Source: Mycobacterium sp. 1554424.7 (GTDB taxonomy: Bacteria > Actinomycetota > Actinomycetes > Mycobacteriales > Mycobacteriaceae). From it: DNA of 64,000 nt. The position numbers were made by a program, and so were the translations under genes. The notes beneath the pieces were generated by a model. That model was not told the DNA's origin. It worked only from the letters and a program-made list of their open reading frames with translations, and made no database searches. Position 1 is the stretch's first letter. Each line of letters begins with the position of its first letter. Shown here in pieces: positions 36,963 to 46,711 of this stretch. Location of the stretch: the NCBI RefSeq assembly GCF_001665295.1, contig NZ_LZSE01000034.1, positions 248,001 through 312,000 of the forward strand, given 5' to 3'.

Positions 36963-38140
36963 CAGCGATTACCCGCCCATCCCGCGCGCGGATCGAACCC
37001 ACTGGATCGCTCGGCCGCCGCGTAGGCCTCCAGCGCCTCCTGTGCGGCGCCCTCCAAGTTCGGGGGCACGGCCACCTTCACGGTGACCAGCAGGTCGCCG
37101 CTGCCGCCGCCGCGCTTGGGCACACCGCGTCCGCGCACCCGCAGGATCCGGCCGTCGGCGGTGCCCTTGGGCACCCGCACGCCGACCGTGCCGTCGAGCG
37201 TGGGAACGGAAAGCGTTGAGCCCAAGGCCAACTCGGTGAAGCTGACGGGCACGGTCACGGTGAGGTCGTCGCCGTCCCGGCCGAACACTTTGTCCGGCCG
37301 CACGTGCACCGTCACATACAGGTCACCCGACGGGGCGCCGCGCAACCCGGCCTCGCCCTGCCCGGGCAGCCGGATCCGCTGTCCGTCCTCGACGCCCGGC
37401 GGGATCCGCACATTGATGGTGCGCGTGCGGGTCGTCACGCCGGTGCCTTTGCACTCGTCGCACGGGTGCTCGATGATCGAGCCGCTGCCCCGGCAATCGG
37501 TGCAGGGTTCGGAGAAGCCGAACGCGCCCTGGTTGCGGTTGATCACCCCCGAGCCGTTACAGCTGGGGCACACCTTCGGGCTGGTGCCCGGGCGCGCCCC
37601 GCTGCCATGGCAATTGGTGCAGGGCGCCGGGCTGGTCAGCCGCAGCGGCATCGCCACGCCCTTGGCCGCCTCGACGAAGTCGAGTTCGGTCTCGGTCTCC
37701 AGGTCGTTGCCGCGCCGCGGCCGGCTGGGACGCGGACTAGCGCCGCGCCCGAACAGGCCGCCGAACAGATCCCCGATGTTGGCGCCGCCGCTTCGGCCCG
37801 CGGCGTCGAACAGGTCGCTGAGGTTGAACTCCGCGCCGTCCCCACCGACGTTGAAGCTGAAGCCGCTACCACCGTCGAACCTGCGGCCGCCGAAACCGCC
37901 GCCCGCGAACAGGCGGCGGGTCTCGTCGTACTCCTTGCGTTTGGCCGGATCCGACAACACGTTGTGCGCCTCCGACACCGCCTTGAATCGTTCGCCGGCG
38001 GCCGGGTTGTCGGGGTTCGCATCCGGGTGCAGGTCGCGCGCCAGCTTGCGATACGCGCGCTTGATCTCGTCCGGGCTGGCGTCAGAGGAGACGCCCAGCT
38101 CCTTGTAGAAGTCCTTTTCGACCCATTCACGCTGGGCCAT
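36962..38140 (-). CDS. dnaJ1: DnaJ1 co-chaperone
   Basis: This 392-residue type I J-protein stimulates DnaK ATPase. The J-domain at 1-70 has the HPD motif in [12 protein letters not shown], then a Gly/Phe-rich linker ([15 protein letters not shown]), a zinc domain with four CxxCxGxG repeats ([32 protein letters not shown], about 165-235), and the two substrate-binding barrels at the C-terminus. Length fits DnaJ1 rather than DnaJ2. It lies between grpE and hspR in the usual actinobacterial dnaK operon and is 54 bp after grpE. Confidence 0.96.
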   Translation of the reverse strand: MAQREWVEKDFYKELGVSSDASPDEIKRAYRKLARDLHPDANPDNPAAGERFKAVSEAHNVLSDPAKRKEYDETRRLFAGGGFGGRRFDGGSGFSFNVGGDGAEFNLSDLFDAAGRSGGANIGDLFGGLFGRGASPRPSRPRRGNDLETETELDFVEAAKGVAMPLRLTSPAPCTNCHGSGARPGTSPKVCPSCNGSGVINRNQGAFGFSEPCTDCRGSGSIIEHPCDECKGTGVTTRTRTINVRIPPGVEDGQRIRLPGQGEAGLRGAPSGDLYVTVHVRPDKVFGRDGDDLTVTVPVSFTELALGSTLSVPTLDGTVGVRVPKGTADGRILRVRGRGVPKRGGGSGDLLVTVKVAVPPNLEGAAQEALEAYAAAERSSGFDPRAGWAGNR

Positions 38141-38194
38141 GCCGCGTCACCCCCTCACCTTTCTCGATATCGACTTGTCGTTTGATTGTCGTGC

Positions 38195-38835
38195 TTAATC
38201 ACCGGCGCCGTCGGCGTTATCGGCCTTCTCGGGCTCGGGCGTTTCGGCCGGATCGGCTGCAGCGACCGTTTCGTCGCCCTCGCCCACGACGGTGTCGACG
38301 ACACCGACCAGAGCGTGCCGCAGCACCTGGTCGCCCAGTTTGTAGCCCTGCCGCATGACGGTGCCGATCACCGGCTTGGAGCCGTCGGCGCCATCGCCCT
38401 CGTGCTGCACGGCCTCGTGCAGCACCGGGTCGAAGTCCTCGCCCTCCTCGCCGAACGCCGTCAGGCCGAGGCCCGTCAGCGCGGAATCCAGCTTGTCGGC
38501 GACCGACTTGAGCGGGCCGGATTCGAGGTCGCCGTGCTTGCGCGCCCGTTCGAGATCGTCGAGCACGCCCAGCAATTGGCCGAGCACGGCGGCCTTGGCC
38601 CGGTCCGCGGCGGCCTGCTGATCGCGCAGCGCCCGCTTGCGGTAGTTGGTGAAGTCCGCCTGCACGCGCTGCAGATCGGCGGTCAACTCGGCGACCTTGT
38701 CGGCGCTTTCACCCTTGGCGGCCGGCGCCGGCCCCCCCGGCTCGGAGCCGGGGGGGACGTGCCGTACTTCGCCGGTTTCGGGATCGATGCGCCGCTTGTC
38801 GGTGACCGTCACCTGTTCCTGGGGGTTGCCGTCGG

Positions 38836-38839
<4 letters not shown>
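38195..38839 (-). CDS. grpE: GrpE nucleotide exchange factor
   Basis: This 214-residue protein releases ADP from DnaK. A disordered acidic N-terminus of about 45 residues precedes the long dimerising coiled coil ([22 protein letters not shown] region, about 48-100) and the C-terminal beta domain ([20 protein letters not shown] near 158-178). The C-terminal acidic tail is long. GTG 38839 overlaps the dnaK stop by 4 bp, so translation is coupled to dnaK. Confidence 0.95.
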
Positions 38840-40698
<1,859 letters not shown>

Positions 40699-40741
40699 AG
40701 TGATTCCTCCTGAATATGTAGAGCCTTTTTGGTGCCACTAT

Positions 40742-40762
40742 GCTGAGTGAACCCCGCTCAAG
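40742..40762 (-). promoter_or_regulatory. HspR operator (HAIR) 1 upstream of dnaK
   Basis: GCTGAGT-N7-GCTCAAG differs from CTTGAGT-N7-ACTCAAG at three positions. It is 44 bp upstream of the dnaK start, in the promoter zone. Confidence 0.7.
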
Positions 40763-40796
40763 CCTGCCCTCGTGGGCGTTCGGGTGTCAACCCAGC

Positions 40797-40817
40797 CTTG
40801 AGTCTGCTTCGCTCAAC
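40797..40817 (-). promoter_or_regulatory. HspR operator (HAIR) 2 upstream of dnaK
   Basis: CTTGAGT-N7-GCTCAAC has a perfect first half and two mismatches in the second. Together with the site 34 bp nearer the gene it forms the expected multi-site HspR operator of an actinobacterial dnaK operon. Confidence 0.75.
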
Positions 40818-40819
40818 TT

Positions 40820-41112
40820 GTTGATCATGCTAACGGCGGGCACGCGCGTCTTGTTCCCGGGGTGGCCGTTGCGTGTGAATTGAGGACCTTGCGTGGTGCG
40901 CCAGGGTTGAAAATCGCCCGAAATCGCCCTCAGCACACACTGAAACCCCTCAGCTCACACTCGACGCGCTGGGCTCCGCTATGCCGCGGCGCTTGTGAAA
41001 TGACGGCTTTGCGTGTGAACGCAGGGCGACGACACGCCGAGGAGGTGCGCCCTCAGCTCACACGAAAAGCCCTCAGCTCACACGAAAAGCCGTCAGCTCA
41101 CACGAAACGCCC
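40820..41112. other. repeat-rich intergenic region between dnaK and the LysR gene
   Basis: No gene is supported here. The stretch contains one palindromic repeat (40873-40960), a partial further copy near 40993-41062 and the start of a four-unit 20-bp array that runs into the 3' end of the LysR gene. Plus-strand short frames consist of the repeats and are not coding. Confidence 0.55.
40873..40960. repeat. imperfect palindromic repeat, copy 2
   Basis: The left end GTGTGAATTGAGG and right end CCTCAGCTCACAC are inverted copies (11 of 13 match). The core GAAAATCGCCCGAAATCGCC is nearly the same as the core of the copy at 27191-27282. The right end continues into CTCGACGCGC, also found at the end of the 20-bp array near 41123-41132. 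Confidence 0.65.
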
Positions 41113-41127
41113 TCAGCTCACACTCGA
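41048..41127. repeat. four tandem 20-bp units overlapping the LysR gene's stop codon
   Basis: Units start at 41048, 41068, 41088 and 41108 with the form GCCCTCAGCTCACACGAAAA; unit 3 has one early change and unit 4 ends in CTCGAC. The unit core CCTCAGCTCACAC equals the right end of the palindromic repeat copy 2. The TGA stop of the LysR gene at 41113-41115 lies in unit 4. Confidence 0.75.
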
Positions 41128-42027
41128 CGCGCCCGGCTCCGGGATCATCTCCTCGATCAGCGAGAAAACGGCGCGGGTGGCCGCGCTGGGCGGGCGCACC
41201 GCCGACATCGCGACGTACAACCGCCAGCAGATGTCGTAATCGGAGATCCGCAGCGTCGCCAGGCCGTCGTCGCCGATCTCGTCGAGCATGAACCGGCTCA
41301 AGAAGCCGATGCCGAGGCCGTTGCGGACGTGGGTCGCGGTGGTGGCGATGTCGGCGACCTCGAGGACGACCGTGCGCTGCACCCCAGCGGCGGCGAAGGC
41401 CCGGTCGACCACGGCGCGGTTGCCGTACCCCGGCGGGCCGTCCACGAACGACATCCCCGCCAGCTCGGCCAGCGGCACGGACTCCCGCCCGGCGAGCGGG
41501 TGATCCGCGGGCACGATCAACAGCAGCGGAAAGTCCGCGACGAGCCGGGTGTGCAGGTCGGCAGGCGGCCCGTCCGGAAGAACGAGCAGCGCCACGTCCA
41601 GGGCGCCGTCGCGGAGCTGCTGCGCCAGGCCCGCGGAACCGGCTCGGGCGAAACGGAATTGGACCAGCACGCCGGGATGCCGCGCGTGCAGGTCGGCCAG
41701 CAGCCTCGGCAGGTCGACGTTGTTGACCGACATCAACGTCCCCAATTTGACGGTGCCGCGGACGGCGCCGCCGGTGGCGGCGACGGCGTCTTTGGCCGCG
41801 CGGGCGGCGTCGAGGGTGGCCCGGGCGTGGGGCTCGAGCTCCCGTCCCGCCGGCGTGAGCGTCACCCCCGCCGGCCCGCGCACGAAGAGCTCCGCGCCGA
41901 GTTCGCGTTCGAGGGCCTTGATGGTCGCGGACACCCCGGACTGGACGACGTGCAGCCGTTTGGCGCCCCGGGTGAAGCTGAGGGTGTCCGCGACAGCGAG
42001 GAAATACTCCAACTGGCGAAGCTCCAC
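41113..42027 (-). CDS. LysR-family transcriptional regulator
   Basis: This 304-residue LysR regulator begins MELRQLEYFLAVADTLSF with the helix-turn-helix AAKRLHV-type unit (RGAKRLHVVQSGVSATIKAL near residues 19-38) and has the periplasmic-binding-like effector domain after residue 90 (VKLGTLMSVNNVDLPRLL). GTG 42027 is preferred because LysR proteins usually start this way; ATG 42060 is an alternative. It diverges from the aldehyde dehydrogenase/amidohydrolase pair with about 130 bp between starts, so it probably controls them. The stop codon lies in a 20-bp repeat, and the last residues (GASSVS) are repeat-encoded. Confidence 0.87.
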   Translation of the reverse strand: MELRQLEYFLAVADTLSFTRGAKRLHVVQSGVSATIKALERELGAELFVRGPAGVTLTPAGRELEPHARATLDAARAAKDAVAATGGAVRGTVKLGTLMSVNNVDLPRLLADLHARHPGVLVQFRFARAGSAGLAQQLRDGALDVALLVLPDGPPADLHTRLVADFPLLLIVPADHPLAGRESVPLAELAGMSFVDGPPGYGNRAVVDRAFAAAGVQRTVVLEVADIATTATHVRNGLGIGFLSRFMLDEIGDDGLATLRISDYDICWRLYVAMSAVRPPSAATRAVFSLIEEMIPEPGASSVS

Positions 42028-42155
42028 CGGGCCATTATCACCGCCGGTGATGGGCGCCATCAGAAATTTTCGTTGGCGAGTGACGGTCGGGGCAATTTAC
42101 GTTCGCAATTGGGTCGCGTCGATCTCAATTCCCCCTCAACCGGACGGTGCGCTTT

Positions 42156-43646
42156 ATGACTTTGCAGGGCCCCACCCTGACCAGGACCCGGACCCGGTGG
42201 TCCTCGGCGTCCACCGACGACCAGTTCGTCGTGCAGAACCCGGCGACGGGGCAGACCGTCACGGTCGTCCAGGGCGCCGGTCCCGACGAGGTGGACCAGG
42301 CGGTTCGCCGGGCCCACGCCGCGCACCTGCGGTGGAAGCAGCGCCCGGCGCGGGAGCGCGGCCGCTACCTGCGCCAGGTCGCCGAGGTGATCCGCGCCCA
42401 CGCCGACGAGATCGCGGCGCTCGAGACCCTGGAAATGGGCAAGCCGATCACCCAGGCGCGCAACTTCGACGTGGAGGCCGCGATCGCCATCTTCGAGTAC
42501 TTCGGCGGGGTGGTGGAGGCGCTGCCCAGCGAGGCGCGCGACTACGGCCCCGTCCTGGACGTGACCACGCTCGAACCGTACGGGGTGGTCGCGGCCATCG
42601 TCCCGTTCAACTGGCCACCCATCCACACGGCCGGCAAGGTGGCACCGGCGCTGGCCGTGGGCAACGCCGTCGTGCTCAAGCCGCCGGAGCAGACGCCCTC
42701 GGTGGTGTTGCGGATGGTCGAACTGATCCAGTCGGTGCTGCCGGACGGGGTGGTGCAGGCGGTGCCCGGCCGAGGCGAGGTGGGCGCCGCGCTGGCCGGG
42801 CATCGGCTCGTCGGCAAGGTCTCCTTCACCGGATCGCCGCGGACGGGTGCGGCGGTGCTGCGTACCGCGGCCGGCAACCTCACCCCGACGCTGATGGAGC
42901 TGGGCGGAAAGAACCCGCTGCTGGTCTTCGACGACGCCAACCTGCACGAGGCACTGCTGGCCGCGGTCGACGGCGGCTTCTTCAACCAGGGCGAGGCCTG
43001 CACCGCGGCGTCACGAATCCTGGTGCAGGACAGCGTCTATGAGGAGTTCGAGGCCAAGCTGTGCGCCGCGGTGGGGCGGCTGCGGGTGGGCGACGGCGCC
43101 GACCCCGAAACCGACGTCGGGCCGTTGGTCACCCGCAAACAGCAGAACCGGGTCCTGGACTACCTGCGGATCGGCGTGGCCGAGGGTGCCCGCATCGCTG
43201 CCCAGGCGCCGCTGCCCGACGATCCGCGATTGGCCGACGGCTTCTACGTCGCGCCGACCGTCCTGACCGACGTGACTCCCACCATGCGGGTGGCCCGCGA
43301 CGAGATCTTCGGCCCCGTCGTCACGCTCATGCCGTTCGCCGACGAGGCGGAGGCGGTGCGCATCGCCAACGCCACACCGTTCGGACTTGTCGCGGCGGTG
43401 TTCACCCAGGACAGCGATCGGGCGCTGCGGGTAAGCCGGCGGATCCGCGCCGGCGCGGTCTTCGTCAACAACTATCAACGGATTTCCATCGGCACCGGAT
43501 TCGGCGGCGTGGGCCACAGCGGGTTCGGCCGCGAGCACGCCCGGGAGACGCTGGCGGAGTACGGCTACACCAAGACGATCCGGCTCGCCGCCGACCGCGA
43601 CGAGCTGACGTACTGGAGCGCCGCGGCCAGGGTGCTGGCGGGCTGA
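42156..43646 (+). CDS. aldehyde dehydrogenase (NAD(P)-dependent)
   Basis: This 496-residue aldehyde dehydrogenase oxidises an aldehyde to the acid. The catalytic cysteine is Cys282 in NQGEACTAASR, the general base Glu lies in LMELGGKNPLLVF near 250, the NAD-binding Rossmann GxxxxG-type motif is FTGSPRTGAAV near 225, and VPFNWPP near 152 carries the conserved Asn that stabilises the oxyanion. The preceding GTG (42147) is possible, but ATG 42156 is preferred. With the overlapping amidohydrolase and divergent LysR gene it fits oxidation of an aromatic or aliphatic aldehyde to a carboxylate that the next enzyme processes. Confidence 0.9.
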   Translation: MTLQGPTLTRTRTRWSSASTDDQFVVQNPATGQTVTVVQGAGPDEVDQAVRRAHAAHLRWKQRPARERGRYLRQVAEVIRAHADEIAALETLEMGKPITQARNFDVEAAIAIFEYFGGVVEALPSEARDYGPVLDVTTLEPYGVVAAIVPFNWPPIHTAGKVAPALAVGNAVVLKPPEQTPSVVLRMVELIQSVLPDGVVQAVPGRGEVGAALAGHRLVGKVSFTGSPRTGAAVLRTAAGNLTPTLMELGGKNPLLVFDDANLHEALLAAVDGGFFNQGEACTAASRILVQDSVYEEFEAKLCAAVGRLRVGDGADPETDVGPLVTRKQQNRVLDYLRIGVAEGARIAAQAPLPDDPRLADGFYVAPTVLTDVTPTMRVARDEIFGPVVTLMPFADEAEAVRIANATPFGLVAAVFTQDSDRALRVSRRIRAGAVFVNNYQRISIGTGFGGVGHSGFGREHARETLAEYGYTKTIRLAADRDELTYWSAAARVLAG

Positions 43647-44596
43647 TGCGGACCATAGCCCTCGAAGAGCATTACGCCACAACCGAATTCCTGAGCGGGC
43701 CGGGTCGCTGGCTGGCGTCGCGCGCGGGCATCGTCGAACCGATCAGCGATCTCGGCGACGGGCGCATCGCGGCGATGGACGACGCCGGCGTCGACGTGGC
43801 GGTGCTGTCGCTGGCCGCGCCGGGCGTCGAACAGCTGGACGGGCCGGAAGCCGTCCGGCTGGCACGCGCCTGCAACGACGAGCTCGCGAAGGCGGTCGGG
43901 CGCTACCCGGCGCGGCTGGCCGGCTTTGCCGCGCTGCCGATCAGCGCGCCCGCCGAGGCCGCCGACGAACTCGAGCACGCGGTGCGCGAGCACGGCTTTC
44001 TCGGCGCGGTGATCAACGGGCACAGCCAGGGCGTCTACCTGGACGACCTGTACTTCGACCCCGTCCTGTCGCGCGCGGCCGCGCTGCGGGTGCCGATCTA
44101 CCTGCACCCGACCATCCCGCCGGCGGGTGTCATCGAGTCCAGCTACGCGGGATTCACCGACGAGGTCACGTTCACGCTGGCCACGGTCGGCTGGGGCTGG
44201 CACATCAACACCGGCACCCACGTGCTGCGGCTGATCCTGGGGGGCGTGTTCGACCGCTACCCGTCGCTGCAGGTGATCATCGGGCACATGGGCGAAGCGA
44301 TCCCGTTCATGCTGCCGCGCTTCGACGCGACACTGAAACCGGAACTCACCGGCCTGCGTCATCCCGTCAGCACCTACCTGAGGCGAAACCTCAACTACAC
44401 CTTTGCCAACTTCAACGACGAGGCGACCTACGCCAACCTGGTCGCGCAGGTCGGCATCGACCGCGTGTGCTTTTCGGCCGACTACCCGTTCGGGTCGATG
44501 CGCGCCGCCCGCGATTTCTTCGACGGGCTCCCCTTAGGCGACGACGACCGGGCGCTCATCAGCCACCGCAACGCCGAGCGGCTGCTGGGCCTCTAA
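43646..44596 (+). CDS. amidohydrolase-2 family protein, dihydroxybenzoate-decarboxylase-like
   Basis: This 316-residue metal-dependent TIM-barrel enzyme starts MRTIALEEHYAT with the metal-binding E-x-H (Glu7, His9), as in gamma-resorcylate, 2,3-dihydroxybenzoate and 5-carboxyvanillate decarboxylases. Other ligands are expected in PIYLHPTIPP near 152 (His), IIGHMGEAIPF near 212 (His) and FSADYPFGS near 273 (Asp). These non-oxidative decarboxylases remove CO2 from phenolic acids. Its ATG overlaps the aldehyde dehydrogenase stop (TGATG), so the aldehyde could be oxidised and then decarboxylated. The exact substrate is not determined. Confidence 0.83.
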   Translation: MRTIALEEHYATTEFLSGPGRWLASRAGIVEPISDLGDGRIAAMDDAGVDVAVLSLAAPGVEQLDGPEAVRLARACNDELAKAVGRYPARLAGFAALPISAPAEAADELEHAVREHGFLGAVINGHSQGVYLDDLYFDPVLSRAAALRVPIYLHPTIPPAGVIESSYAGFTDEVTFTLATVGWGWHINTGTHVLRLILGGVFDRYPSLQVIIGHMGEAIPFMLPRFDATLKPELTGLRHPVSTYLRRNLNYTFANFNDEATYANLVAQVGIDRVCFSADYPFGSMRAARDFFDGLPLGDDDRALISHRNAERLLGL

Positions 44597-44677
44597 ACTT
44601 CGCCGATTGTTGGTCGGCGCGCGGCGCCCTCATGGGTTAGCCTGAGCGTTCCCGGGAGCCACCACGGCAGGAGCTCG

Positions 44678-46132
44678 ATGTCACCGTCAGACAGCGCCGC
44701 CGAGCGGCTCGCACGCGAGGACGAGGGCTACCACAAGAGCCTCAAAAACCGCCAGATTCAGATGATCGCCCTCGGCGGCGCCATCGGCACCGGGCTCTTC
44801 CTCGGCGCCGGCGGGCGGCTGGCCTCGGCAGGGCCCGGGCTGTTCCTGGTCTACGGGGTCTGCGGGATCTTCGTCTTCCTGATCCTGCGCGCGCTCGGCG
44901 AGCTGGTGCTGCACCGCCCGTCGTCGGGGTCGTTCGTGTCGTACTCCCGCGAATTCTTCGGGGAGAAGCTGGCTTACGTCGCCGGCTGGATGTACGTCCT
45001 GAACTGGTCGATGACCGGGATCGTGGACACCACCGCGATCGCGCACTACTGCCACTACTGGGGGATCTTCCACGCCATCCCGCAGTGGGCCATCGCGTTG
45101 TTCGCGCTGCTGGTGGTGCTGTCGATGAACCTCATCTCGGTCAAGGCCTTCGGCGAGCTGGAGTTCTGGGCCTCGCTGATCAAGGTGCTGGCGCTGGTCA
45201 CGTTCCTGGTCGTCGGCACGGTGTTTCTGGTCGGGCGCTTCAAGATCGACGGCCACGACACGGGCACGGGCCTGTGGGACACCCATGGCGGGCTCGTGCC
45301 CAAGGGGTTGCTGCCCTTGGTGCTCGTCACCTCGGGCGTGGTGTTCGCTTACGCCGCCATCGAACTCGTCGGCATCGCGGCCGGGGAAACGGCCAACCCG
45401 GAAAAGGTCATGCCCCGCGCGATCAACTCGGTGGTGTTCCGCATCGCGGTCTTCTACATCGGTTCGACGGTGCTGCTGGGCCTGCTGCTGCCCTACACCG
45501 CCTACAAGGCCAATGTCAGCCCGTTCGTGACGTTCTTCTCCAAGGCCGGTGTCCACGGGGCCGGCAGCGTGATGAACGCGGTGGTGTTGACCGCCGCGCT
45601 GTCGAGCCTTAACGCGGGCCTGTATTCCACGGGCCGCATCCTGCGGTCGATGGCGATCAACGGCAGCGGCCCGAAGTTCACCGCCCCGATGTCGAAGAGG
45701 GGGGTGCCGTACCGCGGGATCCTGCTCACGAGCTGTGTGGGTTTGCTGGGCATCGTGCTCAACGCCGTCAAACCCAGCCAGGCGTTCGAGATCGTCCTGC
45801 ACATCGCGGCCATCGGCATCGTGTTCGCCTGGGGGACGATCGTGGCGAGCCAGCTGCAGTTCTACCGGCTGGCCAAGGCCGGGCTGGTGCAACGGCCGAA
45901 GTTCCGGATGCCGCTGTCGCCATACAGCGGCTACCTGACGCTGGCCTTCCTGGTCGGCGTGGTGGTCCTGATGTTCTTCGACAAGGTGCAGGGCCCTTAC
46001 CTGATCGGCGCGACGGTCGTCGGCGTCCCCGCGCTCATCGGCGGCTGGTTCCTGATCCGCCACCGGGTCACGGCCGCCGCGCAGGACACCGCCGCGCCGG
46101 CTTCTCCCGCTCAGGGTTCGTCGATGTCCTGA
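44678..46132 (+). CDS. ansP2: amino acid permease, L-asparagine type (AnsP-like)
   Basis: This 484-residue 12-helix APC-superfamily permease has the AAT-family start [21 protein letters not shown] (substrate backbone binding in GGAIGTGLF near residue 36) and helix 6 [21 protein letters not shown] near 226-247, signatures of proton-coupled amino acid permeases. Mycobacterial AnsP proteins share the [16 protein letters not shown] region seen here as [18 protein letters not shown] near 85. L-asparagine is the likely but unproven substrate. GGCAGGAG precedes ATG 44678. Its end overlaps the MobA-like gene on the opposite strand by 22 bp. Confidence 0.82.
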   Translation: MSPSDSAAERLAREDEGYHKSLKNRQIQMIALGGAIGTGLFLGAGGRLASAGPGLFLVYGVCGIFVFLILRALGELVLHRPSSGSFVSYSREFFGEKLAYVAGWMYVLNWSMTGIVDTTAIAHYCHYWGIFHAIPQWAIALFALLVVLSMNLISVKAFGELEFWASLIKVLALVTFLVVGTVFLVGRFKIDGHDTGTGLWDTHGGLVPKGLLPLVLVTSGVVFAYAAIELVGIAAGETANPEKVMPRAINSVVFRIAVFYIGSTVLLGLLLPYTAYKANVSPFVTFFSKAGVHGAGSVMNAVVLTAALSSLNAGLYSTGRILRSMAINGSGPKFTAPMSKRGVPYRGILLTSCVGLLGIVLNAVKPSQAFEIVLHIAAIGIVFAWGTIVASQLQFYRLAKAGLVQRPKFRMPLSPYSGYLTLAFLVGVVVLMFFDKVQGPYLIGATVVGVPALIGGWFLIRHRVTAAAQDTAAPASPAQGSSMS

Positions 46133-46659
46133 CCCCCGGCGAGGTCGCCGCACTCGACGGCCTCGACGTCGGGCCGGCCGCGCAGATACTCCCCCGCACC
46201 CCGATCCCCCTTTAGCTGCTTGAGTACGTCGGGCCAGTGCCCGCGTGCGATGACCACCGGATGGCCCGGCCGGTCGCCGAAGTGCGCGCGCGCCAGGCCG
46301 CTGCGGGACTCCCGCGCGCGGCCGAGGACGCGCGCCACCACCGCGGGACCGACGTCGGGGGTATCGACGACGTGCAGCACGGCGTACTCCGCGCCCAGGC
46401 GGTCGGCCTCGGCCAGGCCGGCGCGCACCGAGGCGCTCATTCCGTCGCGCCAGTTCGGGGCGACGACGGCGACGACCCCGGGTGGCGCCGGGACCTGGGC
46501 AGCGCCCAACACGAGGACCACGTCGGCGCAGCCACCCGCTTGGAGCGCGCGGACCGCGGCTTCCAGCCAGCCCTCCACCAGCACCTTCGGCCGGCCGTAG
46601 CGCCGTCCCTCGCCCGCGGCGAGCAAGACGCCGACGGCCCTCGACTGCGATAACGCCAC
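46111..46659 (-). CDS. MobA-like nucleotidyltransferase (Rv0371c-like)
   Basis: This 182-residue protein has the MobA/NTP-transferase fold: [22 protein letters not shown] (LAAGxGxRxGxxK, residues 9-30, in two parts) binds the nucleotide, [17 protein letters not shown] near 67-83 and [12 protein letters not shown] near 95-107 supply the metal-binding Asp, and [11 protein letters not shown] near 132 is typical. It resembles MocA/MobA enzymes that attach CMP or GMP to molybdopterin. Its divergent position next to the molybdenum hydroxylase genes suggests a role in their cofactor. Start GTG 46659. Confidence 0.82.
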   Translation of the reverse strand: MALSQSRAVGVLLAAGEGRRYGRPKVLVEGWLEAAVRALQAGGCADVVLVLGAAQVPAPPGVVAVVAPNWRDGMSASVRAGLAEADRLGAEYAVLHVVDTPDVGPAVVARVLGRARESRSGLARAHFGDRPGHPVVIARGHWPDVLKQLKGDRGAGEYLRGRPDVEAVECGDLAGGQDIDEP

Positions 46660-46711
46660 TCTCCTATGATGGCATCGAGGTTCTCGTCAGGCGACAACCG
46701 GATGGAGCGCA

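Noticed and set aside
41048-41127. CRISPR-like direct repeats
   Set aside because: The four 20-bp units are tandem without spacers, and no cas gene is in the window.
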